Source of the DNA: Alphaproteobacteria bacterium
GTDB taxonomy: Bacteria > Pseudomonadota > Alphaproteobacteria > SHVP01
Reading direction: 5' to 3'
Assembly: GCA_040216735.1 (NCBI GenBank)
Contig: JAVJOO010000002.1
Location: 337,118-401,117 of the forward strand
Length of the DNA stretch: 64,000 nt
The notes under the pieces are model-generated. The model worked only from the letters and a program-made list of their open reading frames with translations, ran no database searches and was not told where the DNA came from. Positions 1 through 8,378 of the stretch are shown in pieces (position 1 is the first letter of the stretch; every line of letters starts with the position of its first letter). A program made the translations under genes and the position numbers.

Positions 1-540
1 ACAACCGGCCTTTCGCTCACCCGCGATCGGCTCTGCCTGGCACAGCTTTCTGGCGGTAACGAAGATTGCCACCTCGTGCAGTTTCGCCACCCGGCGGATT
101 TTGCGGCGCCCAATCTACGCGCGCTGTTGGCGGATACCGGTACCCTGAAGCTGTTTCATTACGGCCGGTTCGATATCGCGATGCTCAGCAAGCATATCGG
201 TCCGATGGCGGGACCGGTCTACTGCACCAAAATCGCGTCGAAGCTCGTGCGCACCTATACCGACCGCCACGGGTTGAAAGATCTCTGCCGCGAGTTGCTC
301 GGGATCGACCTCTCCAAGGAGCAGCAATCGTCCGATTGGGGCGCGGCGGAATTGTCGGGCGACCAACAGACCTACGCGGCCCAAGACGTCCTCTACCTCC
401 ATCGGCTGCGCGAAAGACTGGACGCGATGCTGGAACGTGAGGGACGCACGACCCTCGCACAGGCCTGTTTCGACTTTCTACCGACGCGGGTGGTCCTCGA
501 CCGCGCCGGCTGGCCCGAAGACGACATCTTCGCTCATTAA
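1..540 (+). CDS. rnd: ribonuclease D, 5' end outside window
   Basis: This is a 3'-5' exoribonuclease of the DEDD/RNase D family, which trims tRNA and other small RNA 3' ends. The reading frame is open from the first base, so the N-terminus, including the metal-binding Asp-x-Glu of exo motif I, lies upstream; the visible part begins at the Thr-Thr-Gly-Leu that normally follows it. Later motifs are present: a HYGRFD segment (exo II) and YAAQDVLYLH (exo III, YxxxD). About 179 residues are visible. It ends soon after the exonuclease core with no HRDC domain, matching the short single-domain RNase D usual in alphaproteobacteria. A 162-base gap separates it from kdsD. Confidence 0.85.
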   Translation, partial: TTGLSLTRDRLCLAQLSGGNEDCHLVQFRHPADFAAPNLRALLADTGTLKLFHYGRFDIAMLSKHIGPMAGPVYCTKIASKLVRTYTDRHGLKDLCRELLGIDLSKEQQSSDWGAAELSGDQQTYAAQDVLYLHRLRERLDAMLEREGRTTLAQACFDFLPTRVVLDRAGWPEDDIFAH

Positions 541-702
541 CCGGCGCCGCCCCGGCGCTCCAAAACCAGCGCCCGCGGCGCACTAAGTTGGCGCCCAGCC
601 GCGCAAGTTGCGGCGCCGTTTATTGAATTTCGCCTCCGCCAGGGCCATAAACAAAGTAGAGTAGAGTTCCGGTTGCACCGGGCAACCTAGAGGCAGTTTT
701 GC

Positions 703-1698
703 ATGACGTCGGGTCTTGGCACGCATCGTTTGGCTTCCCAGAACGCGGATGACCGCGATCTAGCGACAGCACACCGTGTCCTTGGCCAGGAATCCGCCGC
801 GCTCGCGGAGCTCGCCCGCAGCTTGGACGACCGTTTTACCGCCGCCGTCGAAATCCTCGCCAACGTCGAAGGCCGCGTTATCGTTGGCGGCATCGGCAAG
901 TCGGGCCATGTTGCCGGCAAGGTTGCGGCGACCTTGGCAGGGACTGGAACACCCGCACAGTTCATCCATCCCAGCGAAGCCAGCCACGGCGACCTTGGCA
1001 TGATCACCGAGCGGGACGCTGTGGTCCTCCTGTCGAAGTCCGGCGAGACGGCCGAACTGGCCGACATCCTGACCTATGCCAAGCGCTTCGGCATCCCCCT
1101 CATTGCTATTACCGACAACGCCCAGTCGACGCTCGGTCGCGCCGCGACGGTGGTGCTCCAGTTGCCGTCGATCGCCGAGGCCTGTCCGATGGGGCTGGCA
1201 CCGACAACGTCGAGCACCATGATGATCGCGCTGGGCGATGCGCTTGCCGTCGCCTTGCTGGAACGCAGCGGCTTTTCCGCCGATCATTTCCGGGTGCTGC
1301 ATCCGGGCGGACGATTGGGCGCAGCTTTGCTGCGGGTCGGCGATCTGATGCGAAAGGGGACCGAGGTTCCCTTGGCATCGACAACAACCTCGATGTCCGA
1401 AGTCCTCCTGGTGATGTCGGCGAAGAACTTCGGGTGCGCCGGCATTGTCGAGGACGGCGACAAATTGGCCGGTATCATAACCGACGGCGATCTTCGCCGG
1501 CACATGTCCCCCGGGCTTCTCGAACTACCCGCAGCGGCGGTGATGACCCCGGGGCCGCAAACAATTACCTCCGATAGCTTGATCGCCGAAGCGCTCGCGC
1601 TCATGGCGGGCAAAATCACCAACCTCTTCGTCGTCGATGACGGGCGCGTCGTCGGGATTCTGCGGCTGCACGATTGCTTGCAGGCCGGCGCGGCATGA
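703..1698 (+). CDS. kdsD: arabinose-5-phosphate isomerase (KpsF/GutQ family)
   Basis: The enzyme converts ribulose 5-phosphate to arabinose 5-phosphate, the first step of Kdo synthesis for lipopolysaccharide. The 331-residue protein has the family layout: an N-terminal SIS sugar-isomerase domain (about residues 40-180, with HPSEASHGDLG at 89-99 and SKSGET at 111-116) followed by two CBS domains up to the C-terminus. It opens the LPS transport cluster, and its stop overlaps the lptC start (ATGA). The neighbourhood (Kdo precursor synthesis next to Lpt export) supports an envelope role. Family assignment is firm; which isozyme it corresponds to cannot be told from sequence alone. Confidence 0.93.
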   Translation: MTSGLGTHRLASQNADDRDLATAHRVLGQESAALAELARSLDDRFTAAVEILANVEGRVIVGGIGKSGHVAGKVAATLAGTGTPAQFIHPSEASHGDLGMITERDAVVLLSKSGETAELADILTYAKRFGIPLIAITDNAQSTLGRAATVVLQLPSIAEACPMGLAPTTSSTMMIALGDALAVALLERSGFSADHFRVLHPGGRLGAALLRVGDLMRKGTEVPLASTTTSMSEVLLVMSAKNFGCAGIVEDGDKLAGIITDGDLRRHMSPGLLELPAAAVMTPGPQTITSDSLIAEALALMAGKITNLFVVDDGRVVGILRLHDCLQAGAA

Positions 1699-2360
1699 CG
1701 GCCAGGGCAACCGGCGCGGCGGCCGCGCCGAAGGGGGGGTATTTCCCGGCACCACCGGCCCGCGGGATCGGCCGAAAATACAGCCGCTTCGTCAGCTTGA
1801 TGAAGGTGATGCTGCCGCTGACAGCCGCGGCGCTCGTCATGGTGCTCGTGGCATGGCCGCAAACCCAAGACGAAGGAGCGACGTTTCGGGTATCCCTCGC
1901 TGCCATCCCCGACGGCGACGCCGGCGACGCCGGCATGACTCGGGCTCGCTTCGTCGGCACCGATGCGAGAAATCAGCCCTTCGTGATCACCGCAGACACC
2001 GCCGTACCGGACGCCTTGAACCCCGAAAAGATCGACCTCAAGACCCTGCAGGCCGACATGACCCTTTCGGGCGGGTCTTGGATCTCTCTCATGTCGGCCT
2101 CCGGCCTGTACAACCGAACCGCCCAGAACCTCGCCCTCCAAGGCGGTGTCGAAATTTTCGCCGACAACGGCTTCGCGCTGCAAACCGCCGCGGTCGATAT
2201 CGACCTTGAAAACGGTATCGCGTGGGGGCGTCGCCCGGTGCAAGCCCACGGCCCAATGGGCGCGCTCGGCGCGGATACCTTTCGCATTGAACGCAACGGT
2301 CAGCGTCTTTTCTTCGAGGGGCGCGTTCGGATGACCCTCCAACCCCCGGCCGCACCATGA
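1695..2360 (+). CDS. lptC: LPS export protein LptC
   Basis: LptC is the single-pass inner-membrane protein that passes LPS from the LptB2FG transporter to LptA. I chose the ATG at 1695, which overlaps the kdsD stop as ATGA; an in-frame ATG at 1674 lies inside kdsD. The 221-residue product has a basic N-terminal tail, one membrane segment (around KVMLPLTAAALVMVLVAW) and then a beta-rich periplasmic region typical of the LptC/YrbK family. It is co-directional and stop-start coupled with lptA. Sequence conservation in this family is low, so the call rests on the fold-like pattern plus operon position. Confidence 0.85.
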   Translation: MTARATGAAAAPKGGYFPAPPARGIGRKYSRFVSLMKVMLPLTAAALVMVLVAWPQTQDEGATFRVSLAAIPDGDAGDAGMTRARFVGTDARNQPFVITADTAVPDALNPEKIDLKTLQADMTLSGGSWISLMSASGLYNRTAQNLALQGGVEIFADNGFALQTAAVDIDLENGIAWGRRPVQAHGPMGALGADTFRIERNGQRLFFEGRVRMTLQPPAAP

Positions 2361-2881
2361 GGATCGGCGCGGTTGTTGCCGCGCTGGTCGTGAGCGGCGC
2401 ACTCCTTTTCCCCGCGAGCGCAAACGCCCAATTCCGCAGCGCCCACGACACCGCCCTGCCGATCGAAATCGCCGCCGACGCACTGGAAGTCCAACAGGAC
2501 AACCAAATTGCAGTGTTCAGCGGCAACGTCGACGCCAAGCAAGGCAACATGGTCCTCCGGGCGGAGAAGCTCTGGGTTCACTACCAAGAGAGCGCCACCG
2601 CGGACACGGCCCAGGCAATTTCCAAGATCGACGCTGAAGGGAAAGTCTTCTTCTCCTCGGGCGGGGAAACCGCCGAGGGCGACCAAGGGGCCTACGACGT
2701 CGACAATGCGGTGATCGTCTTGACCGGGCGGGTCGTCCTGACCCAAGGCGACAACGTCCTCAAGGGCAGCCGGTTGGTCTTGGACCTTCGCACTGGCCGG
2801 AGTTCCATGGACGCCGACCAAACAACCGGCGACGGTCGCGTTCGTGGTCTTTTCGTGCCCCGCCGCGGCACCGCGCCTTGA
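2357..2881 (+). CDS. lptA: LPS transport periplasmic protein LptA (OstA-like)
   Basis: LptA forms the periplasmic bridge that carries LPS to the outer membrane. The 174-residue protein starts at an ATG overlapping the lptC stop (ATGA). It has a Sec-type signal peptide ending near SANA (about residue 23) and an OstA domain with the usual pattern around IEIAADALEVQQDNQIAVFSG. Length and content match the family. It is followed after 58 bases by lptB, so Lpt bridge and ATPase are probably co-expressed. Confidence 0.9.
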   Translation: MRIGAVVAALVVSGALLFPASANAQFRSAHDTALPIEIAADALEVQQDNQIAVFSGNVDAKQGNMVLRAEKLWVHYQESATADTAQAISKIDAEGKVFFSSGGETAEGDQGAYDVDNAVIVLTGRVVLTQGDNVLKGSRLVLDLRTGRSSMDADQTTGDGRVRGLFVPRRGTAP

Positions 2882-2939
2882 CGGTCTGTTAACCAAATCG
2901 GGGCGAGAGTCCGGACTGGTATAGGGTAGTATTTGATCG

Positions 2940-3710
2940 ATGACTGACGTTCAGACCGAAGAAAGCGGCCCCAGACTCGTTGCCCACAACGAGGGACTGG
3001 TTGCGCGCAGCCTCGGGAAATCCTTCCGCAAACGTCCGGTATTGCGCAACGTCAGCCTGTCGGTGCAACGCGGCGAGGCTGTCGCTCTGTTAGGTCCCAA
3101 TGGGGCCGGCAAGACCACGTGCTTCTACTGCATGACCGGGTTGGTCGCCCCGGACTACGGCACGATTTCGATGGACGGGCACGACATTACGAGCCTGCCG
3201 ATGTACCGCCGGGCCCGTCTCGGCATCGGATATCTCCCCCAAGAAGCGTCGATTTTTCGCGGCCTGTCCGTCGAGAACAACATTCGTGCCGCGCTTGAGG
3301 TGACCGAACCGCTCCATCATCGCCGCGAAGAATACCTTGAGGAGTTGCTGGCGGAATTCTCGATCGAGCATCTGCGCCGGGCGTCGGCCGTGACGCTGTC
3401 GGGCGGCGAGCGACGGCGGGTGGAAATCGCCCGCGCGTTGGCTTCGAACCCGAGCTTCATTCTGCTGGACGAACCCCTCGCGGGAATCGATCCGATCGCG
3501 CTTGGCGATATTCGCGACCTCGTTGCCCACCTCAAGGACCGGGGCATCGGCGTCCTGATTACCGACCACAACGTGCGCGAGACGCTGGAAATCGTCGACC
3601 GCGCCTACATCCTCCATGACGGCGGCATCCTCATGGAAGGACCGCCCTCCGAAATCGTCGCCCACGAGGCGGTTCGCCGAGTCTATCTCGGCGATCGCTT
3701 CACGCTGTAG
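2940..3710 (+). CDS. lptB: LPS export ABC transporter ATPase LptB
   Basis: This cytoplasmic ATPase powers LPS extraction from the inner membrane with LptF/LptG (not in this window). The 256 residues contain a Walker A motif (GPNGAGKTT), a signature motif (LSGGERRR), a Walker B with [11 protein letters not shown] and a switch His in ITDHNVRET. The segment [14 protein letters not shown] is typical of the LptB subgroup. It has about 20 extra N-terminal residues compared with E. coli LptB. It is followed after 9 bases by rpoN, the standard order in proteobacteria. Confidence 0.94.
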   Translation: MTDVQTEESGPRLVAHNEGLVARSLGKSFRKRPVLRNVSLSVQRGEAVALLGPNGAGKTTCFYCMTGLVAPDYGTISMDGHDITSLPMYRRARLGIGYLPQEASIFRGLSVENNIRAALEVTEPLHHRREEYLEELLAEFSIEHLRRASAVTLSGGERRRVEIARALASNPSFILLDEPLAGIDPIALGDIRDLVAHLKDRGIGVLITDHNVRETLEIVDRAYILHDGGILMEGPPSEIVAHEAVRRVYLGDRFTL

Positions 3711-3719
3711 GGGGATCCC

Positions 3720-5246
3720 GTGGCGCTCGGTCAGCGGCAGGAGATTAGGCAGTCACAATCGCTCGTGATGACGCCCCAATTGCAGCAGGCGATCAAGCTG
3801 CTGCAATTGACCAATATCGAGCTATCGGAATTCGTCGAACAGGAGATCGAGCGCAATCCGCTCCTCGAACTCGTCGAGGGCGAACCGCCCGAGCGCGGCG
3901 AAGGCGCGGCCGCGACGGAATCTGCGCGCGAGACCGACGGCGTCGACACGGCGTCGTTGTCGACCGCGGACGAGCTCCCCGGTGAAAACGACCAGCCCCT
4001 CGATATGAGCTACGACGACGTCTACACCGACAATGCGACAGGCGAGAACTACCCGTCGGACGCCGGGTTGAGCGGCCCCTATGCCACGAGCGGCAGCACC
4101 TCGTCGTTCGACGCGTCGGGCGATCTTCTCGAACAAACGATCGGCGAAGACATCGGTCTAACCGATCACCTTATTGCCCAACTCAATATGGACGTGGTCG
4201 ACCCCGCCGAGCGGATGATCGGCTTCCACCTCATCCACATGCTGGATGAGGCCGGCTATTTGATCGGGGACATCGAGAATATCGCCGAGCAGATCGGCGA
4301 CTCCGTGGAGCGGGTCGAAGAAGTTCTCAAGAGATTGCAAGATTTCGATCCGGTCGGCGTATTCGCCCGCGACCTTGCCGAATGTCTCGCCCTGCAACTC
4401 CGCGAAAAAAACCGCTACGACCCCGCGATCGCGGCGCTCCTCGACAATCTGGATCTCCTCGCCGCGCACAACCACGCTGCCTTGCTCGAACGTTGCGGCG
4501 TCGAAGCCGACGACCTCGCGGACATGATTCAGGAACTGCGCCGGCTAAACCCCAAACCCGGCCTCGCCTTCAGCAACGAGATCGCGCAAACCCTCGTTCC
4601 CGATGTCTTCGTGCGTCCGAGCGCGAACGGCGGGTGGGCTGTCGAACTCAATAGCGACACCTTGCCGAAAGTCCTGGTGAACCAGCAGTATTTTGCCGAG
4701 GTCAATGGACACCCCTGCTCGCGCAAGGACAAAGCCTACATTACCGAACAACTGCACTCGGCAAACTGGCTTGTGAAGTCGCTCGAACAGCGCGCCCACA
4801 CCATCCTCAAGGTCGCCGCCGAACTCGTCCGGCAACAGGATGCTTTCTTTGCGCACGGCGTACAGCATTTGCGCCCCCTGACGCTGCGCGACATCGCGAC
4901 CGAAATCGAGATGCACGAAAGTACGGTAAGCCGCGTCACGACGAACAAGTACATGGCGACGCCGCGCGGTACGTTCCAAATGAAGTATTTCTTCACCTCG
5001 GCGATCACCTCGACGACCGGCGGCGATTCGCTTTCCGCGGAATCCGTCCGGCACCGGATTCGCGACTTGATCCACAAAGAACCGACAGGGGGCGTTCTGT
5101 CGGACGACAAGATCGTCGATATCTTGCGCACCGAGAAAATCGACATCGCGCGGCGGACGGTAGCGAAATACCGCGAATCGATGCGTATTCCCTCATCTGT
5201 GATGCGCCGACGGATCAAGCAAACCGGGGCAATGAGCCCAAGATAG
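3720..5246 (+). CDS. rpoN: RNA polymerase sigma-54 factor RpoN
   Basis: RpoN directs RNA polymerase to -24/-12 promoters and needs an AAA+ activator; it controls nitrogen and other regulons. The 508-residue protein starts at a GTG with a purine-rich stretch just before it. It shows the Gln/Leu-rich activator-interacting region I (LVMTPQLQQAIKLLQLTN), an acidic region II, a core-binding domain, a helix-turn-helix and the RpoN box (ARRTVAKYRE) near the C-terminus. All family hallmarks are intact. Unusually, the gene that commonly follows rpoN, hpf/raiA, is missing before ptsN. Confidence 0.96.
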   Translation: MALGQRQEIRQSQSLVMTPQLQQAIKLLQLTNIELSEFVEQEIERNPLLELVEGEPPERGEGAAATESARETDGVDTASLSTADELPGENDQPLDMSYDDVYTDNATGENYPSDAGLSGPYATSGSTSSFDASGDLLEQTIGEDIGLTDHLIAQLNMDVVDPAERMIGFHLIHMLDEAGYLIGDIENIAEQIGDSVERVEEVLKRLQDFDPVGVFARDLAECLALQLREKNRYDPAIAALLDNLDLLAAHNHAALLERCGVEADDLADMIQELRRLNPKPGLAFSNEIAQTLVPDVFVRPSANGGWAVELNSDTLPKVLVNQQYFAEVNGHPCSRKDKAYITEQLHSANWLVKSLEQRAHTILKVAAELVRQQDAFFAHGVQHLRPLTLRDIATEIEMHESTVSRVTTNKYMATPRGTFQMKYFFTSAITSTTGGDSLSAESVRHRIRDLIHKEPTGGVLSDDKIVDILRTEKIDIARRTVAKYRESMRIPSSVMRRRIKQTGAMSPR

Positions 5247-5283
5247 CGCGGTTTTCCGCCATATTTTGCATTTAGCCGAATTA

Positions 5284-5313
5284 TTGACATAGCGGCGGCA
5301 CGGGGCCTATGTT
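5284..5313 (+). promoter_or_regulatory. candidate sigma-70-type promoter upstream of ptsN
   Basis: A perfect -35 hexamer TTGACA (5284-5289) is followed after 18 bases by TATGTT (5308-5313), a reasonable -10. It sits in the 265-base gap between rpoN and ptsN and would give ptsN its own transcript with a leader of roughly 190 bases. I see no coding sequence in that leader. This is pattern matching only. Confidence 0.45.
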
Positions 5314-5511
5314 CCGCCGCCTCGGGTCGGACCGGGTGAACATCGCCAGGCATGGACCGTGATCCAAAGCGATAGATGTCGAACAAGCACGGACCGTACG
5401 ACCCTGACACGACCGGCTCTCCCAGTGTAAGCGGATCGCCCGCAACATCCCTCGACTGAAGCCCTTCCCCAAACCTGACACCCTCAACCAAAGACCAGCG
5501 AGCATTCCTAG

Positions 5512-5979
5512 ATGGATATTTCCGACCTACTCAGTGCCGACGCGGTCGTTTCGAATCTAAAAGTCACCGGGAAGAAGCAAGCCTTGCAAGAGGTTGCCGC
5601 CGTCGCCGCGCGGATCACCGGCCGCGATGAGCGCGCGATTTTCGACATCCTGCTGGAGCGCGAACGCTTGGGAACCACCGGCGTGGGCCACGGCATTGCG
5701 ATCCCACACGGAAAGCTCGAAGGACTGGACCGTCTCTACGGCGTGTTTGCACGGCTTGAGAAACCGATCGATTTTGACGCGATCGACGACGAACCCGTCG
5801 ATCTCGTGTTCGTCCTGCTCGCCCCGGAGACCGCGGGCGCCGACCATTTGAAGGCACTGGCGCGAATCTCCCGGCTGCTCCGCGATCGCCCGTTGTGCGA
5901 GAAGATCCGCGGTTCGGACAGTCACGACGCCGTGTACGCCATCCTGACCGAACAAACCGCGACCTCGCACGCCGCCTAA
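5512..5979 (+). CDS. ptsN: PTS nitrogen regulatory protein EIIA-Ntr
   Basis: EIIA-Ntr is the terminal phosphoacceptor of the regulatory PTS-Ntr chain (EI-Ntr, NPr/HPr, EIIA-Ntr) and regulates nitrogen, potassium and envelope functions rather than sugar import. The 155-residue protein is a single PTS EIIA type-2 domain. The expected phosphorylated His is present at residue 66 in GIAIPHGKL, and the LLAPETAGADHLKAL segment is also typical. It follows rpoN in the usual order. Its HPr-like partner ptsH lies in this window near 40.5 kb. Confidence 0.93.
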   Translation: MDISDLLSADAVVSNLKVTGKKQALQEVAAVAARITGRDERAIFDILLERERLGTTGVGHGIAIPHGKLEGLDRLYGVFARLEKPIDFDAIDDEPVDLVFVLLAPETAGADHLKALARISRLLRDRPLCEKIRGSDSHDAVYAILTEQTATSHAA

Positions 5980-6033
5980 GCCGCGGCGCGGCCGAGTACC
6001 CCTCGCTCGGTCAGAAATGCTATCGTCCTGAGC

Positions 6034-7575
6034 ATGCGACTCACCACTCGGGCACTTGGAGCGGCGGTCTTTGCCGCCGCGTTTGTAGCGGCAATCTTCG
6101 GTTCGCCGGCGATACCGGCCCAAGCCCAGCAAGCGGTTCCGCCCCCCATCGTTCTTGGCACGCCGGTCGCCTGTGCGATCCCTGAAATCTGCTGGGTCCA
6201 AAACTATTTCGACCATGACCCCGGACCAGGTGCCGAAGATCACACCTGCGGCAGGCGGGCCTACGACCGCCACTTCGGTATCGATTTCCGTGTCGCCAAC
6301 CTCGTGGTGATGCGCCAAGGGATACCCGTGATCGCTGCCGCGGACGGTATCGTGGGCGGCGTTCGCGACGGGATGGACGACACCGGCATCGTTGAGGCGG
6401 ACGCAAGCAGTGTCCGCGGCCGCGAGTGCGGCAACGGCGTGGTCGTCCGGCATCCCAATGGCTGGACCACGCAGTACTGCCACCTCCTCAAGGGCAGTAT
6501 CGAGGTCGCCAAGGGCCAAGAGGTGAAAAAGGGGACGCCCCTCGGAAAAATCGGTCTTTCCGGTCTAACCGAGTTTCCCCATGTCCATTTCGAAGTGCGC
6601 AACGGGAATACGCGCGTGGATCCGTTCGTCGGTTTCGAGGCCACCGGAAAATGCGGCACCGCCGGTAAACCGCTGTTCGAAGCCGCCCTCATCGACAAGG
6701 CCCCCTACGTCGAGACCGGACTCCTCAATGCCGGCTTCACCGACCGACCGCCCAAGGGGTCCGAGGTCCTGGCCGGCGAGCACGCCAACACGTCTCTTCC
6801 CGTCGATGCCGCGGCGCTCATCTATTGGGTCGAACTGTTTGGAACCCAGCCGGGCGACCGCGCCAAATTCACCATTCTCGCCCCGGACGGATCGGTACTC
6901 GTCAGCCAGACCCGACCGGCGATGGAGAGCCATAGCGCCCGCAACCTCTCCTTTACCGGTCGACGCATCCCGCCGAACGGGTGGCCGCCCGGCGAGTACA
7001 AAGGCCTGTTCGAACTGCTCCGCGACGGCGCCGGCGAGACGAAAGTCGCCTTCCGTGTCGACCGGACGGTCCAGGTCGGCGACCCGCAAAACGGAGCGAT
7101 CCAGAGCAGCGCACCGCCGCCAGCGACCCCGGCGCCACAGGTAGCGCCGCCGCCCAGCACGACCGCGAACCAGGTGGCCGCGACGTCACAAACCGCCGTG
7201 GCGACCCCGGCGGCACCGGCAGCCGAAACTGGGACTGGGACTGGAACTGGGACTGGAACTGGAACTGGAACTGGGACTGGAACTGGAACTGGAACTGGAA
7301 CTGGAACTGGGCCTGGGACTGGAACCGGAACTGAGACAGGAACGGCAACGGAAACCGCCAGGAGCGCACCGGCCGGCCCGCCGCCCCAGGCGGTGCCGAG
7401 CGCACCCGTGCCGCGGACCGTCGCCGAGCGTGCCGAGGATCTATTGCCGGTGCCGATCCCTCGGGTTCTTCAGCGACCCGCCGGCCATAAAGGGCCGCCG
7501 CCGTGGCTGATCGCCGCAGGGTTGCTGGGTGTTATTTTGGGATTAGCGGGCGTCGCCTACATCACGCGACGTTAG
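6034..7575 (+). CDS. secreted M23-family peptidase with Gly-Thr repeat and C-terminal membrane anchor
   Basis: Predicted zinc metallopeptidase (LytM/M23 fold) acting on peptidoglycan in the periplasm. An N-terminal signal peptide probably ends at AQA, about residue 31. The zinc ligands are present: His80 and Asp84 (RHFGIDF) and the His-Val-His at 183-185. After the catalytic domain comes an unassigned beta-rich segment, then a Pro/Ala linker, a long Gly-Thr dipeptide repeat encoded by a hexanucleotide array (7231-7332), and a C-terminal hydrophobic helix (PPPWLIAAGLLGVILGLAGV) followed by RR. The layout suggests a protein tethered at its C-terminus with a flexible stalk of variable length. 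The 513-residue length includes these extra parts. Substrate is not determined. Confidence 0.8.
   Translation: MRLTTRALGAAVFAAAFVAAIFGSPAIPAQAQQAVPPPIVLGTPVACAIPEICWVQNYFDHDPGPGAEDHTCGRRAYDRHFGIDFRVANLVVMRQGIPVIAAADGIVGGVRDGMDDTGIVEADASSVRGRECGNGVVVRHPNGWTTQYCHLLKGSIEVAKGQEVKKGTPLGKIGLSGLTEFPHVHFEVRNGNTRVDPFVGFEATGKCGTAGKPLFEAALIDKAPYVETGLLNAGFTDRPPKGSEVLAGEHANTSLPVDAAALIYWVELFGTQPGDRAKFTILAPDGSVLVSQTRPAMESHSARNLSFTGRRIPPNGWPPGEYKGLFELLRDGAGETKVAFRVDRTVQVGDPQNGAIQSSAPPPATPAPQVAPPPSTTANQVAATSQTAVATPAAPAAETGTGTGTGTGTGTGTGTGTGTGTGTGTGPGTGTGTETGTATETARSAPAGPPPQAVPSAPVPRTVAERAEDLLPVPIPRVLQRPAGHKGPPPWLIAAGLLGVILGLAGVAYITRR
7231..7332 (+). repeat. hexanucleotide microsatellite (GGRACT, about 17 units)
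   Basis: Thirteen uninterrupted GGAACT or GGGACT units (7231-7308) are followed by four imperfect ones to 7332. Each unit encodes Gly-Thr. Because units are 6 bases long, slippage changes linker length without shifting frame. It lies inside the M23 peptidase gene, between catalytic domain and membrane anchor. Confidence 0.95.
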
Positions 7576-7582
7576 GGCAAGG

Positions 7583-7831
7583 TTAGTGGACGCTGACCGG
7601 TTCCAGGTCGTTCTGGCGGACGACGATTTCAGCAAGCGTCCGATCGGCAATGACCGCGACCTCGCGCCCATCGGCGAGGAACACCGCAAATTGCGTCCCG
7701 CCGTCGATCGCGACTGGTTTTATGTACGCGACCCCTTCGGCACCGAGCGCCGCAAACGCCGCCGGTGAGAGTTCACGCATCTGCTGGGCGAGCGCCGTTT
7801 TCGATGTGGCGTGTCCTTCTTGATTAGCCAT
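7583..7831 (-). CDS. DUF1150 family small protein
   Basis: An 82-residue protein matching what I know of the DUF1150 family, which is common in alphaproteobacteria and often encoded beside an Hsp20 gene. The conserved core is around AFAALGAEGVAYIKPV and FAVFLADGREVAVIADR. There is no signal or membrane segment. Its ATG overlaps the last 8 bases of the upstream hsp20 gene, so the two are translationally coupled. The molecular function is unknown; the coupling suggests a role near the small heat-shock protein. Confidence 0.75.
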   Translation of the reverse strand: MANQEGHATSKTALAQQMRELSPAAFAALGAEGVAYIKPVAIDGGTQFAVFLADGREVAVIADRTLAEIVVRQNDLEPVSVH

Positions 7832-8282
7832 CGTTTAGACCGATATCGAGGGGCTGACGCCCTTTTTTCTTAGCCGAGGTGATCTCTACCGAGCGCACCA
7901 GCGACTCCGCCGGTGGCCGCGCCAAATCGATATGTAGCAGGCCCTTGTCGAGGAACGCGCCGGTCACATCGATTCCGTCGGCTAGAACAAAGGCGCGCTG
8001 AAACTGCCGCGCCGCGATGCCGCGATGGAGAAACACGCGGTCGCGCTCTTCCACCGTTTGCCGGCCGCGCACGATGAGCTGGTTGGCTTCGACGGTGACG
8101 CTGAGTTGATCGTCGGCGAAACCGGCGACGGCGAGCGATATCCGCAGTCCGCCCGGTCCGGTTTGCTCGATATTGTAGGGGGGGTACCCGTCTTGCCCGG
8201 ATTTGGCGAGGCGATCGACGGTGCGTTCGACCTCCTCAAATCCAAGGAGCAAAGGGTGGTCGAAGAGCGACAAACGCCCCAT
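7824..8282 (-). CDS. Hsp20-family small heat-shock protein
   Basis: ATP-independent holdase chaperone of the alpha-crystallin family. I placed the start at the ATG at 8282 (protein begins MGRLSLFDHPLL) because a strong GAGGAGG ribosome-binding site lies just upstream; a longer in-frame start at 8339 has none. The 152 residues comprise a short N-terminal arm, an alpha-crystallin domain (about residues 38-130, with ISLAVAGFADDQLSVTVEANQLIVRG) and a short tail. It is stop-start overlapped with the DUF1150 gene. The IbpA-type layout is typical of alphaproteobacteria. Confidence 0.9.
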   Translation of the reverse strand: MGRLSLFDHPLLLGFEEVERTVDRLAKSGQDGYPPYNIEQTGPGGLRISLAVAGFADDQLSVTVEANQLIVRGRQTVEERDRVFLHRGIAARQFQRAFVLADGIDVTGAFLDKGLLHIDLARPPAESLVRSVEITSAKKKGRQPLDIGLNDG

Positions 8283-8378
8283 GGCTTTTCCTCCTCGTGA
8301 TGAGCGAGTGAAACCCTGAGGCCCACAATGGCACCCCATTGGGAGTAGATGTGGGGGGCCGTCGGGCCTCCGTCAAGG

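Noticed and set aside
7231-7332. Possible CRISPR or tandem-repeat array
   Set aside because: The 6-base units have no spacers and are translated as Gly-Thr, so it is a coding microsatellite.
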